NCBI GenBank assembly: GCA_015178975.1
Contig: WHVD01000036.1
Span: forward strand, 310,001 to 374,000
Origin: Hysterangium stoloniferum
Lineage: Eukaryota; Basidiomycota; Agaricomycetes; Hysterangiales; Hysterangiaceae
Length of the DNA stretch: 64,000 nt
Direction: 5' to 3'
Positions within the stretch are counted from its first letter, which is position 1; each line of letters starts with the position of its first letter. The position numbers were made by a program, and so were the translations under genes. The notes beneath the pieces were generated by a model, which saw only the letters and a program-made list of their open reading frames with translations, was not told the origin of the DNA and did no database searches. Shown in pieces: positions 48,060-60,588 of the stretch.

Positions 48060-49309
48060 AAGAAGCTGACGCAATATTTCCCCTTTGTCCAAGGCCCGAA
48101 CAAAGTCAGAAGATAATGCGCCAGCAGCCTACATGGGACACTTTAGGTGCATAGAACGTCCGGAAACTTAAACAACTGAGCTTACTTCTCGAAACACATT
48201 TCTCAAGGTAGCAGCGTGATCCTCCAATGGCCAACACTCTTTAGTTGGCATTGAACGAGGTTGTATTCCGTATTTAGGGTCGTAAGCGGCATCGTAACGT
48301 ATGAATTCCGGATATGTTGCAACTAGACAATCAAGAAGAGAAGAATGTATCTAGGGTACGTGTAAGCCCATGATATTGCATGAAATCCATCGTTATCACC
48401 CACCTCCCAGTCAACTATGCCAGACACGGTCGCATCTTTAACCATGGTGTTTTTGCTCCTCAAATCCATGTGGACCAAAACAGGAACAAACATGGTGTGG
48501 TCATCTCGAGGAATCGCACTGATCGCTAAAGTGCGGATTCTGTCAAAAAGGTCAGGAAGAGAAAAATCATATAAAGCCTGGTCGTGAGGCTGTGCAAAGG
48601 CGTGATCCAATTGAAGAGTGATATATCTTGGGATATTACATTAGTGGGTAATGATGAAAACAGGGAGGATACAATCACTGTTCTAGCGTAGCACATGGCT
48701 CTATAGGCAACAAAGTCATGTACGGTAAGATGGACCCAATGATGGGGAGACCGCCAGGGGTGAGGGTTTCAATATAACCTATTGAAGGAAGCCGCACGTT
48801 GAAAATTCCAACGAAGGACGTAGTGAGAGATTTCACAAAGGTGATCTGCCAGTGGAGACGTGAGTTGCCCATTCAAATCAATCAAGGCGGGTATATTTAC
48901 TCTGTCGTCCCCGGAACGTTTTGGCCAAGCCATCCATTGATTCTCACCATAGAGCCGATTCATGATCATGAATGGCGCACCAACAGTATTGTTGAATTGC
49001 ACGCAAGTACACGTGGTGCTGGAACCTGGGGACTGACACGGTGAAGAAGCTTAAGGACCGCCACTTCGCGTGATATTTTCTCCACAGCCCAACTAGATGA
49101 TATGACATCAGCCTTGAAGTTCCATTGAATTCTGGCAACTAGAGGAGGGCCTGTTCTCATCTCTAACTCGTACACCTTGGGAAGCGCGGGTAAGTGGGAT
49201 TGGGGGTATTAACTCAATCACTCACAACGTTGAAAAACCCCCATCCAAGTAGCATAGCGCGCACAAGTAAATTGTACACTCTTTCGTTAAGAGGCTGCAT
49301 ATCAATATC
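48060..49309 (-). pseudogene. APH/choline kinase-like phosphotransferase, copy 2 (main part)
   Basis: Paralogue of 41760-42949, with the same exon order on the minus strand. Parts: MQPLNERVYNLL, LLGWGFFNVVS, an intron, VYELEMRTGPPLVARIQWNF, SREVAVLKLLHRVSPQVPAP, a small deletion with frame change, FNNTVGAPFMIMNRLYGENQ, an intron (GTAAAT...GGCAG) at the same phase-0 position, ITFVKSLTTSFVGIFNVRLP, an exon with the full catalytic loop VLVHMDLRSKNTMV and GIVDWE, an intron (GTGGGT...CCTAG) and a last exon IHSSLLDCLVATYPEFIRYD...WPLEDHAATLRNVFREV. Unlike copy 1 the 3' end is complete and the HxDxxxxN loop is intact. Its 5' exon is displaced to 52763-53016 by the inserted MULE. The gene was probably working before that insertion, or nearly so. 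Confidence 0.8.
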
Positions 49310-52300
49310 AAGTACCCTTACTCTCCCCCACACTGACATTTCCGAAACAAGTAATGATGACAAATATCGATCATGTGACGACTTATCGAAATATAGTAAG
49401 GTGACAAATGTAAGATAAAATCAGTGATAATGTGCTACTTATTGAGGAGTCATTATAAAGTGAAAGTATGGAAGGGTATAATATATGTATAAACATTATT
49501 ATCCTGAATAAATAACTTCCCCTCGTGGTTTGTCATGTGCTTATATCAGAACGTGTGGGCCTTGAACGGTAAAACATGGCAGCACTCGTTTGTTGCTCCC
49601 ACGTCGTTGGTGATTCCCCCCTTGTTGATTGCATTCGTCTCTCTTTGTTCAAACAAGCATCAGCCAGCCTCAAGAATGACCGTCCTTCTTGTTCGAGCAC
49701 TTGCAGCATGTGATGGTCCCGGAACTGGACTTGATATTGAAGCCCCTTGAGGAATTCACCAATCTTTGTGATATTCTCATTCATTGCTTCTTCATATGTC
49801 AACCCTTCTCGCAGTGCTGCCTGCAATTCCGCCTCGTCTTCATCATCGTCTTCATCCAACTCTGGATCACTCTCACTGCCATCATCTTCAGGACCTTCTA
49901 TCTGGGCAATGACACTACCTATGTCTTCATTGTGTGGTTTCAGTGAGTGATGTTTCCACACTGGAGCTGTCCGCTGACGCTTGACTTTGAGGAAAAATAA
50001 GGGAGGGACTGGCTGAACAGCTTGTACAAGATGCTTGCAGAGCAGGAGTCTATTGACGATGAGGGCTGGGCAGGTACAGACCCATTTTTTTACATCTGGC
50101 CTATATGCGTCATTCAAGGGCAGTGTGATAGGTGCTTTCAAGAGTTTCTTCCAGGTGCTCTTGAAGTATTTTCGCCATGATGGCAATTGTCGATGCCGTC
50201 CAGTGTCTGTGAGTAGTCTATCCAATTTTCTATAATATGAAGGTGCAAGTTTGACAACAAGGATCCAGACGAGGAGATCACATCGGGGCATGTGGAAATG
50301 GTGCAGAAAGTCTCGTTTTATTCGTCGCCAACTGGATCATAGGTAAGTTTTATTTGTTACTCGTTCAGAAGCATAATACTTACTGGCTTTCTAGAATCAT
50401 TGTTGTCTTCAAGACGGGTATCTCAGGATGTGCTGAACGTGCCCATAGCTCCCAACGACCTTGCTTATACCAGTTCCCCCAGAGGTACGCCCATACCTCT
50501 CGTAAGTCATTCTCGAGACAAAACTTATACATTTGCTGAACTGCCCACTTCCGAATTCCTCCAGGGCTTGGGTGTGCATAGCCTGGAATTAATGGGTGTG
50601 CACAATAGTGATTTTCCATCATCTTGATGATGGGTGGCCGGTAGATTGCCATACAGAAGGGATGATGGCTTTTGTCACTTCTTCTCCCTCACCATTGTCT
50701 GCTGGATCAACAGGGCACTTCATATCAGCAGAACAACCTGATTATTGCTGCTTGGCACATAGTGGTGGGATCTTGATTGTAATCCATTCACAATCATTTT
50801 CAGATTCCCAAGCTGTGGTTGGGCATTTTTCTTTATTAGCCTCAGGTATGCATGGCAGTGTGGATGGTCTGTTGGCTCATGAGGGAAGAGTGATGGACAA
50901 GGTGTTGAATCCTCCTGGATGAGTCTCAAGCACATTTTTACCTCCTTCCATCACAGAATTACCTTGGACATCATCAGGCAAACCTCCTTTGTATTCTCAA
51001 GTATCAGCTTTACCTGGTGGAATGAACTGGATATCAATAAAGGGGAACTCAGCATGGGCCTGCTGTGCATCGTAAGGAGTGGTCGATAATTTGCTTTGGC
51101 TCAGCCTAGTTCAGACTGCACATCGGAGATGCCACCAGCATAGATTAATCTTCGTCTTCCAGACCTCCTTGGCCATCCCAATCTCTGCCATGTCCTTGTC
51201 AATGTGTGTGAAGACTGGATTAACGGCATATTTATCTTTCAGGCACACAGCCCATGCAGTAAGTGCTTTCTTTCGTTTCCCTTGCTCAATTGATGTTGCT
51301 GTTGACAGGAGAGCATATGATATAGGAAATCCAGCATTATCATATTCAGCCATTATGCTGTACAGCTCAAGGTGCTTCGAGTTTGTATTATCTATTGGTC
51401 CTGCTCTTAGCACTTTATGTCCCGATGCTCAGAGGTCACTTACATGTTGCATTGATACCCACTTCGACAATCTTTCCTTCCAGTGGTACTGCAATTTTTC
51501 TCATTCCCCAACATTGTATGTCAACCCCATCAGGGATGGAATTTGGTAAGAAAATGTCAACTGTGTCTGTAAATTCCTCCAGGAGTTTCTTGGCTGATGG
51601 TAACTGTAGATCATCATGATGCCAGAATAGCTGGCTCATGTCTGTCCATGCCTTGTGGACTTGTGCTGCTGTGACACCTGGATATGCTGCCTGTACCTTT
51701 GCCACCATTGCAACTGGTGTTAACCACTCTACATGCTCCTGAATTATATCTGCAGCACCCAGTGGCAATGAAACATCGACATAATGCACATGTTTGGCAT
51801 GATGCTCTATTTTGACTGTAATAGTCCTTAACCTTCTGGTGGCATCAGTGTGACATGATATGGTTAGCCGACTATGGCAGGGATACCGTGTCATCCCGAT
51901 ATTATCACAGCTCTTAATATTCAAATCTCCTGAAATTTTTGACTTTTTCTTGCATGCTGAATCCTGACTACACCAGAACCGAGTACGATGTCCCAGTTTC
52001 TGTTTCTTATGGTCCTTTACCCTGTTGTCAGGTAAGCACTGCACTGAAATATATTGGAATTTATTTTACTGACGTGAATCTGTATCCTGTTACCCTCCAG
52101 ACCTCCTGTGCTGCCATCTCCACCTGTTGCTTTGCAGTCACAAGGGGATCATCTAGGGCTTCATAAACTCCTTTGAAAACCACGTCACTTCTTGTTCTGA
52201 ACTTGGATCGAATTGAATCAAAAAGGGCTTCTCCCTTATCAAAGACCTATCAATTGTCAATTGTCAGTGTTCCTGACCACTTCTCCTTGACTGCAGTTGT

Positions 52301-52762
52301 TTACCTCAATTGAGTCAGAAGAATCATCCTCATCCTCACTCGAGACTGGGTTATATGGCTCCTCACCCTCTATCCTTTGGCGAATATTGGTCCTTTCATC
52401 CCCCACAACATCTTCTCGTGGCCTCTTACTCTTCTTTCCTATTGCCCACATGTCCCTGTCCTTGATTTCTGCATTGCATGCCCTTTGTGCTCTCTTTGTT
52501 TGTTGATCACACTCACGACAATGGTCACAAATCCTGTATTTAGCATCAGGGAGCAATTGTCGTTTACACCAAGCCTTTGAGCATTGTTCAGTAGCCGGAG
52601 AATTGGTGTCCTCCATTGTGCATTAGATAGCATGTAGATGCAAAGTACTTAACAAAGTCGTGACATCACATAAAAAGTCATCATATCACATGATCAATAT
52701 TTGTCATATTTGTCATCATTACTTCTTTAGGAAATGTCAGTGTGGGGGAGAGGTGCGCCAGC
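49310..52762 (-). mobile_element. MULE (Mutator-like) DNA transposon, 3453 bp, with TIRs and 10-bp TSD
   Basis: Both ends carry the 20-mer CTCTCCCCCACACTGACATT in inverted orientation (49321-49340, and as its complement at 52733-52752), 11 and 10 bp from the tips, and similarity continues inward through AAGTAATGATGACAAATAT. The 10-bp repeat TATCAATATC flanks the element (49300-49309 and 52763-52772), a size expected for Mutator-like elements. Removing the element and one repeat rejoins the APH gene. Ends and target duplication remain easily read and CpG is mostly kept, so the insertion is fairly recent. The transposase is on the minus strand. Confidence 0.93.
49533..52616 (-). pseudogene. MULE transposase (nearly full-length, likely inactive)
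   Basis: Minus-strand pieces in order: an N-terminal Cys-rich segment (WCKRQLLPDAKYRICDHCRE) followed by a basic nuclear-localisation-like KKSKRPRED; a FAR1-like DNA-binding region (51436-52044) with YPCHSRLTISCHTDATRR; the DDE catalytic region (51111-51413), with THIDKDMAEIGMAKEVW and INLCWWHLRCAV, the MULE signature; a helical segment containing EDDLREVWAYLW-like sequence (LENDLREVWAYLWGNW); and a C-terminal part (49533-50291) with a SWIM zinc finger CTCPALIVNRLLLCKH (CxCx10CxH) and an acidic DEDDDEDEAE tract. A conserved intron is likely near 50300-50400. Some frame junctions are introns but several in-frame stops (for example near 51000 and 50600) look like damage. A mobile relative elsewhere in the genome probably drove its insertion. 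Confidence 0.85.
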
Positions 52763-53016
52763 TATCAATATCCTCCTGTTTGTATCCAGGACGGGTTGGG
52801 TTGTATGGCAATGGTGCCTTAGACTGTGGTATACAGAAGGGAAGCTTCTGGTATGGATCAATAAGTATATATATAAATAAAAAATCACATAATTACATTT
52901 ATATCCAATGAGGACATCTTGATAGTGATGTCGAACTTTGCAATGCGAGCACTTGAACATGTTATGATCGTGGAAATTGTTTACTTCTCTGCACAACGTG
53001 TCATCCAGTGATGTTG
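52763..53016 (-). pseudogene. Displaced 5' exon of APH copy 2
   Basis: On the minus strand the sequence encodes KLPFCIPQSKAPLPYNPTRP and GYKQEDID, matching the N-terminal exon of copy 1 (KLPYYVPSSRAPTKFNPIRP, GYKQEDIDM). Upstream homology to copy 1 ('atccaatgagg', 'gcaatgc') continues to about 52960. A copia LTR starts at 53017. This is the part of the gene cut off by the MULE. Confidence 0.85.
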
Positions 53017-53960
53017 TGTTAAAGTTAATTGTGCAATTGTAAATACAACTCTCAGCGAATGATAGACCTTCCTCAGATATGTAATGTTATATACCTAAAT
53101 ATATCTGAAATAATAGTCAGTAAACTACTACTGTGAAGTAAGGGATATACATATGCATATTGATCAGTGCATGATGCACCTTCCCTGAGAGGCTACACAG
53201 TCGGTTGTCATTCCACATGAAGTATTTGTAACTGGTCTCAACTGTCCACCATGTAGTTGTCTGAGTTTGATCACTTCCAGTGACCAGTCTGTGTTTGTGT
53301 CTGTATGGTAGTCCATTTGTCCATTAGAGTCACTATTCTGTGGCCAAATCCCTTTCTATTCCAATCATTCAAATACCTCAGTGTGTTACAGCTTTTGTAA
53401 AGTAACTGACATAATCCAAATACTTCAACACCCTCCCTTAAGTGGAACACAGTCCAGCCAGATAAGAGAAATATCTGACCTTTGATCAAATCAGTGTCTT
53501 TATGAATATATCAGTGGGACCTTTGTTGGTATATATAGAGTGGATTGAAATAAGCTGTGTGAATCACATGATTTCATACAGTATGTATATCTGCTTTATT
53601 TGAGCATGGTGTTCATCATTCTTGATGATTGAGATTGCACACTGGTTATCGCAGTTGACAGTGAGCATGTGGGTGAGTTTAGCAGCTATTGAGATGGTCT
53701 CATTGTAATCAGCTCCCTCTGGTTGTGAAAATCCTTATGTGATGAACCTAGATCTGTAGTTAGTATCTAATTGTGGGACTATACTTGGGAAGCATAATGA
53801 TCCTACTATCAATGGCATTCACATTTTTTGGTGACTCTACAAGTTCCCAAGTGCCATGTTTCACCTCTTCAATATAAATTGGTGGATTGCCAAGTTCTCA
53901 CACTACTGGAGAGCTCTTGGACCCATACCACCACTACAATGGACTTTCCCATGGTCCCAA
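53017..53960 (-). mobile_element. Copia-type LTR retrotransposon 3' end, broken
   Basis: Minus-strand 3' LTR 53017-53430 (414 bp, TGTTGAAGTATT...TTTAACA), directly preceded by a purine tract AAGGGAGGG. Upstream of it on the minus strand are RNase H-like phrases (about 53440-53730) and a reverse-transcriptase start, GTWELVESPKNVNAIDS (about 53800-53900). Gag, integrase and 5' LTR are missing. Broken, CpG-poor and old. An additional LTR-like start, TGTTAGAATATGAG, is at 53962 on the plus strand. Confidence 0.75.
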
Positions 53961-53961
53961 T

Positions 53962-54500
53962 GTTAGAATATGAGTATATACAATTAGCTATGACCTCATA
54001 TCTCGTGTTGCAACTGTATAGATTCAACTGGTTAACATCATGTGATAGTTATTATTAGATAGTTCCTGAGCAGATAGTCTTACAGATCAGTGCACAAGCC
54101 ATCTAGTACAGTATATAGTTAGTCCAGTTGAGGGGTAGAAACCTCAACTGGAAGCCCAGCTATATCACCGGTTTATATTCTACACCGCTCTATCTAAGTT
54201 ACTTAGTACCTAGATAGAGAGTCTCAAACTGTGATTCCACGGCTTGCAGTTTATCCTAATACCCAAAGGTGAGCAACAAGGGAAAGTTATAAGTTGTATC
54301 TGGGAGATATATAACTCTAACCTCCACAGAAAACCTCTACTCAATTCCAAATCACCTTCCCTCATCTTTTCACTATGACCCTAAAGCCTAAACAGCCTAA
54401 CTATGCCACCTCAAACCCAAGCCCACTTCCTACCACAAGATAAAAAGAGATCCACTAACAATTCTCCCTGAAAAAGGCTTTCCCAAAGACAATAAGAGAG
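53962..54500. other. LTR-like or 5' LINE flank, no gene
   Basis: From TGTTAGAATATGAG at 53962 onwards there is no coding sequence. It contains a 16-bp inverted pair around 54130-54155 ('agtccagttgagg' and 'cctcaactgga'). It may be an LTR fragment or the 5' flank of the LINE. Confidence 0.35.
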
Positions 54501-55350
54501 ACATCAAAACTGAGGCAATTTGGTCTATATATTATCCCCCTTGGGATCAAACTATACAATTAAAAAATCAGGTGCCAAACAACTAACGGCCATCCCTTAC
54601 ACATCATATCAAAACAGCCTGGTGGAAAAACAAGGCAGTAACTATCATCTTCCTCAACATCACCAATGTGTTCCCAAATGCAGTGACAGACCATCTACTG
54701 CTAAATGTGAAGAAGCTTGGCTACTGATTAGAAATAATCAACTTCTACTATGCTCTACTCTCAGACTATAGTATCTACCTCAGCTTCAACAACTTTGTCT
54801 TGGCCACCATTAACGTTGACAATGGCCTCAGCCAAGGTGCAATGGCATCCATGATACTCTACCACATCTACAACTATAGTCTAGTACTCATCCCACAAGG
54901 ACCAAATGAGAATGGTGGAGCCTTCAGTTCCAACCAGCTCATCAAATGCATTGAACATGTACATCTCTGGGGAGTCATTATTGACCAAAACCTAAGATGG
55001 CATCACCATGTTGAGAAAGCAGTGGCAGCAGGCACCAAACTACTTCTAATGCTAAATCAACTCCCCAGACCCTCATTTGGTCTAATACATACATTACCTA
55101 TACACCTCCATGATACAACCAAATATTGAGTATGGACTACCCACCCCAATCAGGAAAGGCAACACTTGAAACACTGAATCAGTTGGCTATACAAAACACA
55201 TAGAAAAGATATAGAGACTTGTCTGTAAGCTAATAACTAGGATCTTCAGATGCACCATGACTGATTTCCCAGAAGTCCATGCCTTTATGCCACCAGTCCA
55301 GATACATCTTGAAGACACCTGCCATTATATAGCCCTACCTATGTTTGGCC
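54500..55350 (+). mobile_element. Tad1-like LINE, reverse transcriptase fragment
   Basis: The plus-strand frame 54800-55129 reads NVDNGLSQGAMASMILYHIY, CIEHVHLWGVIIDQNLRWHH and HVEKAVAAGTKLLLMLNQLP. NGLSQGxxxSMILYxxYN is reverse transcriptase motif 4/5 and 'LGVxxDxxLxWxxHxxxxxxK' is the thumb region of Tad1-type non-LTR elements. Upstream frames contain YTSYQNSLVEKQ and a KKLGY segment, and downstream pieces include VHAFMPPVQIHLEDTCH, typical of the same proteins after the RT. The FADD catalytic box is not clear. Several frame changes and stops; endonuclease and 3' tail are missing. CpG-poor and old. Confidence 0.8.
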
Positions 55351-55379
55351 ACACCCTCCCATCAGCCACATTTTGTTAA

Positions 55380-58300
55380 CTGAAAAACATTTGAATATTT
55401 TGAGTTTTAGTAGGTTTTTCTGGGGCTAAAGTTGTATTCTGAACACACTAAAAATTTGCATCAGGAAATTCTGAGGAAGTATTGTTGGAAATAGCCTATT
55501 TTTTATAGATATAATGTATTGACTGTCAAAGTACAATACAAATGTGTATAAAGTAGTAGTGCTGTCAGAAACTGCAGTTGCCAGGGGTTACTAGAATAAA
55601 GGAAAGTGGAATTAACCTTAACAGAAAAGTCCCCAGTGAAGTAAACTAGATGAAGTAAAGTAAAGATAAGAGATAGTTCATAAGAAGAAATAGAAGAATG
55701 TGAGGAGTGCAATTGTTGATAAGTGAGTTTGGAAAGTGAACTCTAAACTTTGACTGTAAAAGTACAGAGCTAAGAGTAAGATGCTCAGGTTCAAGTATGG
55801 CCATTTGAAATGGCTGAGATGATACCCCAATCATGGCTTGCAGTGGACACTCAAAGAAGAGCAGTAAGGAAGATAGAGGGAGTGAGGAACCCCACCTCCA
55901 TTATCCCATCAGAAGGATAGAAATGGACTGATTTTCCAGATACTAACATTAGCAATAATAGAATGCCCTGTGTCATAATGGTTGGTAACAAGAGTCAGAA
56001 GAAGAAGAAAGTAGCAACATTCTACAATTGGGAGCTCATCAGAAGGATTAAACTATAAGAGATTACCACAACATGAGGGGATGGAAATAACCTATCCCCA
56101 AGGCTTATCCATAGTGTGGTCCCATCAAGCAAGAAGACCTATGTATATCCAATGAGGCTGGTAGGCTCTTCATCTGACTCAGATGAGAGTGATACATATG
56201 TATTGTAAATACAATGATGTAATGTATTACAACCCAGTTCAAATATTCACTTTGGATATGGTTTATTTTCTGTCTGACTTAATTTAACTTAGGTTTCATT
56301 CCAGCTCTAGTCCTACTTGATATACTACATCTCTCTGGACCCAGACCTGTCCTTGGGTCCAAAAACACACTAAATCCCTGTCCATCTGAAATTAGGATAC
56401 TAACATTTCTGCATGGTAGCACATAAGCATAGTGTGCCCAAGCAAGGGCAAAGGCTAAGATATCAGATCTAACCCATTGTTAAGAACTAAGTCAAGGGGG
56501 TTAGTACTGTATGTAAACAACTGGCAATTCCAGCTGGCTTAAGACAAGTAGATCAAGGCTTTAGTTTATCTATTGCACCCTCACACAGAAATCCAGAAAT
56601 CAATATCAAAGAGGTGAGTGGAAACGGGAATGGAATATGTATCCAAACTAAATAGATATCCAGAATATATAGGACCCTTCAATATGAGGTAACAGTATAA
56701 ACAGACTCATATAGAAGGAATAGAAGAGCAATGTGCAATGGAACAACTGAATGTCAAAAGGTTATACCAAAGTAGACATTTGTTTTAAAACATGTTGTGG
56801 GCTGTTTTGTACTGTGCTACCTTTGTTTTGTTTTGTCAAGGGGGGGGGGGGGAGGCATTCAGTTGAGTTTTTGAATGAAACTCACCCAACACTTGATTGG
56901 ACCTTTTACCACTGCTTTAGTAGGGATATGGAGACATATATTTGTATATTTTGTATACATATGTGACATTTTTTGGTTTATAGCTTTATTTTTGTATATA
57001 TGTATCTATGTATGGTATGGCTGCAATTACAATTTTAAGATTAAAAAGTAGTGGTCCTGATTTTTTAAAATCAATCAAGTCATGCACAATTGTTTCAAAA
57101 ATAAAGATGGTCACACTGGTGGGTGACATGAAAAATATTCATGTAGGTCCTAGAATTGAACCAAGGCTCATGGTAAAGATATGATACTGTTATTTACTAA
57201 ATACTTTATTGTCAACTTAGTGGGTAAGCTTTTCACTTATATATATCATAATATTTTCTAGAAGGAATTAAATAATAGGTTTGGTGACAATATTTTTGAA
57301 TGATGGATTATGGGCCTACCATTCATTACCATTTCTATTTTTCTATTTTCTTTCTATTTTTCCATCCATTTCATTAATTTCTAGCCATTATATATTGTGT
57401 GAGTTCAGACACCACACATGATGCATGATATGGGTCAAATTTTTGGTGTTTAGACCACCAAGCAATTGAAACTCTACAGAGTGTTTTATAATCTGGTTCA
57501 ACGTCCTGAAAATGTCCTGAATATCAGGCAATGTCTTTCATTTACTCAAGTGCTCATTATTATATAGATGTACCAAATGCCAGGTAATAAATATACCAAG
57601 TGCCAGGTAATCAAATAGAGAGATGTCATACTGGCAATGGCAAACCTTTGACCTTTTGGTCTATTGTCATCAACTTGTCTATGATGTTGCAGCTGTTAAA
57701 ATAAAATATAGAAGCTCCGAATGAACTATAAGAGCAGTATATAAATTTCATTTATGTATATATCTTGTAGTATGATTAGGCAAATGAATAAGTAGATACA
57801 CACTGGGCTACTTATATATATCTACTAAACAACAGAATACTAAATGGGGCAACAAAAGAGATGGACCAAAGGAAATAAAGAAACAATAATGCTTGTATTC
57901 CAACAATGGCATAGCCAGCTTGTCTAGAATGTGGATGTGGTTTGCTTCAGTTTGTTGGTTAAGGCCATGGGACAGTAGGAGACAATGCATTACTTGGAAA
58001 TTGTAGGTGGTATTGACCAAATATACTTGTACATATGTTAAAAATAATGCACACTCTAAACACAAGAAACAAGAATTATACCTCTATGTTAAACAGACCA
58101 GTGTCACTAAACCTACCATAGTGTTCGACATCCTGACATGAAGTCAACAGAATAAATACTACTACCTTCATCTTATTCACAGGTATGAATGAAATTAAAT
58201 ATGGGAATTTTGGTGTCAGCCAATGCTACCCTATTGCAATCCCAGACTAGCTTTGTCCCTGATTCTCAGCCCTCCAATTATAGCCCTTTCCAACCAGCTC

Positions 58301-60090
58301 TGCCATGTTTTGGGACTCTTTGTAATTCTTTGAACACATAAATACAAGTCTATTTTGTATTACATATATGAAAATCATTCCATAATGCAAATTGATAGGT
58401 TCCCAGAGGCAGGGATTATATCAGAATATTGAAAATATCTGGGGATGGAAAATTATATTAGAAGATTGAAATATCTGAGAACAGATCATCACAATATATA
58501 GATCAATTCACCTTAGTCCAAATCCAAATCTGGGTTTATCCTGATAAATCCACTATACTACAAATGCAAATTTGGTTGTGTTCTAATGAATCCATATTAG
58601 TTCAAATGCAAACCTGGTTTCATCATGATAAATCTATTAGAACAAATGAGTAGAAACCTGAAGATCATCCAGAACATTGTGAGGAATGAGGTAAAAGCAA
58701 GCTGTAAGATTACTTTCCCATAGTGGTGTGATGGAGCACTGGGTGCTTGTCTAAGTGCCAAGGTTCCTGAGAACTTATATAGTTGCCTAACTGGGTAATT
58801 CACTACTACACCTACAGTGCTGGGAATAATATTACAAATATCATAAGAATACAGGGTAGCATCATATAACATCATAAAGCTATAATATCATACTCTAACA
58901 CTCCCACCTGATGTGACAGCTCCATCCCAATTCCAGCATCAACCTTAAATATTCCTGTAAGCTATGTTGTGCTATGCTGTACTATATGCACACAAAATAC
59001 CTAGTGTGAAGAGATGTGTAAATCTGATAGTCTATTATAGAGACTATAGATTCTTTATATATATACAGAGGATATGCAACTAACACTGGATGTGGAATAT
59101 AGGGAATGTTGTGAACAAAGAGAATAAAGAGAAAAATAGACTTTTGGACAAAACAAGACAACAATATAATATTTGATCAAATAAGGAGACAAAGGAATCA
59201 AATGCATGCCATTCAAGAACTTGAGGCAATGGGATGAAACATGTGGTGTTTGATGACACAATCACAATAGGTTTGATTCCCTATCAAGATGCATTTTGGG
59301 AAGATAAAGAGAGGTTCAGATCTTAGTGTGAAGGGTATGCTTTTACCACAGTTTCATTGTGGTAAAACACTCCTTTTATTTTATTTATATTTTACACATT
59401 TTATTCATATTTTTCTATCCTTTATATTCTTCAAATATTGCACCATTTCATTAATTTGAAGCTCTGTGTGTATACTTGTGGGTGCACTTGGCACCAAATA
59501 GAACTCAGACACACTTTTACCCAAGCACCACCACTCGTAAGACACAAACTAGGTCTACAGTGAGCGGTGATCAGGGTAACGTGTCAGCTACCACATAGGT
59601 AGCATTATCTGAGCTAGCGAACACTTCTGGCCTCGAACTATAACAGTCAAGGCCGCCACTCAAATCACCCTTCTTCCCATTCTACTCATTTGTTTGTATA
59701 TAGAACAGTCAGAACTTCCACCACTCTTCACAGTTAGAGTTACTTAGACTCAAAGTGTAGTGTCAATAGTAAGCTTGAGGGTAATCATTGACCCTTGACC
59801 TTTATGGTGTGAGGTCAATGGAAGAGTTGAAGGATGTTGACATGTGGATGCTATCTGTGACAGCAGATACAATGCCTAAATACCAACTTGCACAATATTA
59901 CACATTGGGATTTCTAGGTAAAAAGGTCTGTCTATAGTGTCTAGTGTACCCACAAGTATACATAACACTTCAAGCTAAATCTGGTCTAAGATATTTGAGG
60001 ACTACCTTAGTTGAAATGTATAAAATAAAAAACAGTATAATTTAGAATTGAATATTAAATATCCCAGGGTGAAGGAGGAAGCATAAGAGA
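55380..60090. other. Long CpG-depleted gene-free stretch
   Basis: I see no gene. CpG is nearly absent. Contents: a G12 tract at 56840-56851; a CpG-depleted relative of the 43.9-kb solo LTR (57694-57905); three loose 50-bp repeats at 58510-58650 ('caaatgcaaa' plus 'tgataaatc'); and near 59500-59740 a less depleted patch sharing 'acagtcagaacttcca' with 1244-1275. ORFs here are AT-rich and unrecognised. Confidence 0.5.
57694..57905. mobile_element. Decayed copy of the 43.9-kb solo LTR
   Basis: Runs from TGTTAAAATAAAATATAG to TTCCAACA and aligns with 43897-44152, with an internal shortening of about 40 bp. No target duplication is visible. CpG replaced by TpG or CpA at several shared positions, so it is the older copy. 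Confidence 0.7.
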
Positions 60091-60091
60091 A

Positions 60092-60515
60092 AATTATACT
60101 GTCCCCTTTACATGGCCTGATACAGGGTTTAAGATCACCAGACATGTAATCCAGACATGGTGGTCACTGCTTCAAATCCAGCTCAGGTCCACTTTTCACC
60201 TTACTTGTGTAATCATTCATGGTAGTAACTCAGGGCCTATGAGATGCTTACCTATCCCATTCAACCATTTAGATGGAAGTGTTGGATGAATAATGGTTGA
60301 CCCAATTATACTGTCCCCTTTACATGGCCTGATACAGGGTTTAAGATCACCAGACATGTAATCCAGACATGGTGGTCACTGCTTCAAATCCAGCTCAGGT
60401 CCACTTTTCACCTTACTTGTGTAATCATTCATGGTAGTAACTCAGGGCCTATGAGATGCTTACCTATCCCATTCAACCATTTAGATGGAAGTGTTGGATG
60501 AATAATGGTTGACCC
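60092..60515 (+). repeat. Perfect 2 x 212-bp tandem duplication containing tRNA-Thr-like sequence
   Basis: Bases 60092-60303 are repeated, apparently without a difference, at 60304-60515. Each unit holds a tRNA-like stretch: acceptor stem GGCCTGA/TCAGGTC, a box A-like part, an anticodon loop CATGTAA (anticodon TGT, threonine) and T-arm TTCAAATCC. Position 33 of the loop is A rather than U. Identity in such decayed surroundings means the duplication is recent, or that it is an assembly artefact. Confidence 0.85.
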
Positions 60516-60588
60516 TGGATAAAAGGAGTATCTTACTAATGGCTAACCATCTCAGTAGTGACTAGGTTGTAACAGGACTACTCTTAAT

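Noticed and set aside
49535-49950. Plus-strand ORFs opposite the MULE transposase
   Set aside because: They are shadows of the acidic and SWIM-finger coding region on the minus strand.
58982-59265. Cluster of overlapping minus-strand ORFs
   Set aside because: Short, AT-rich, several frames at once, no domain; chance ORFs in CpG-depleted DNA.
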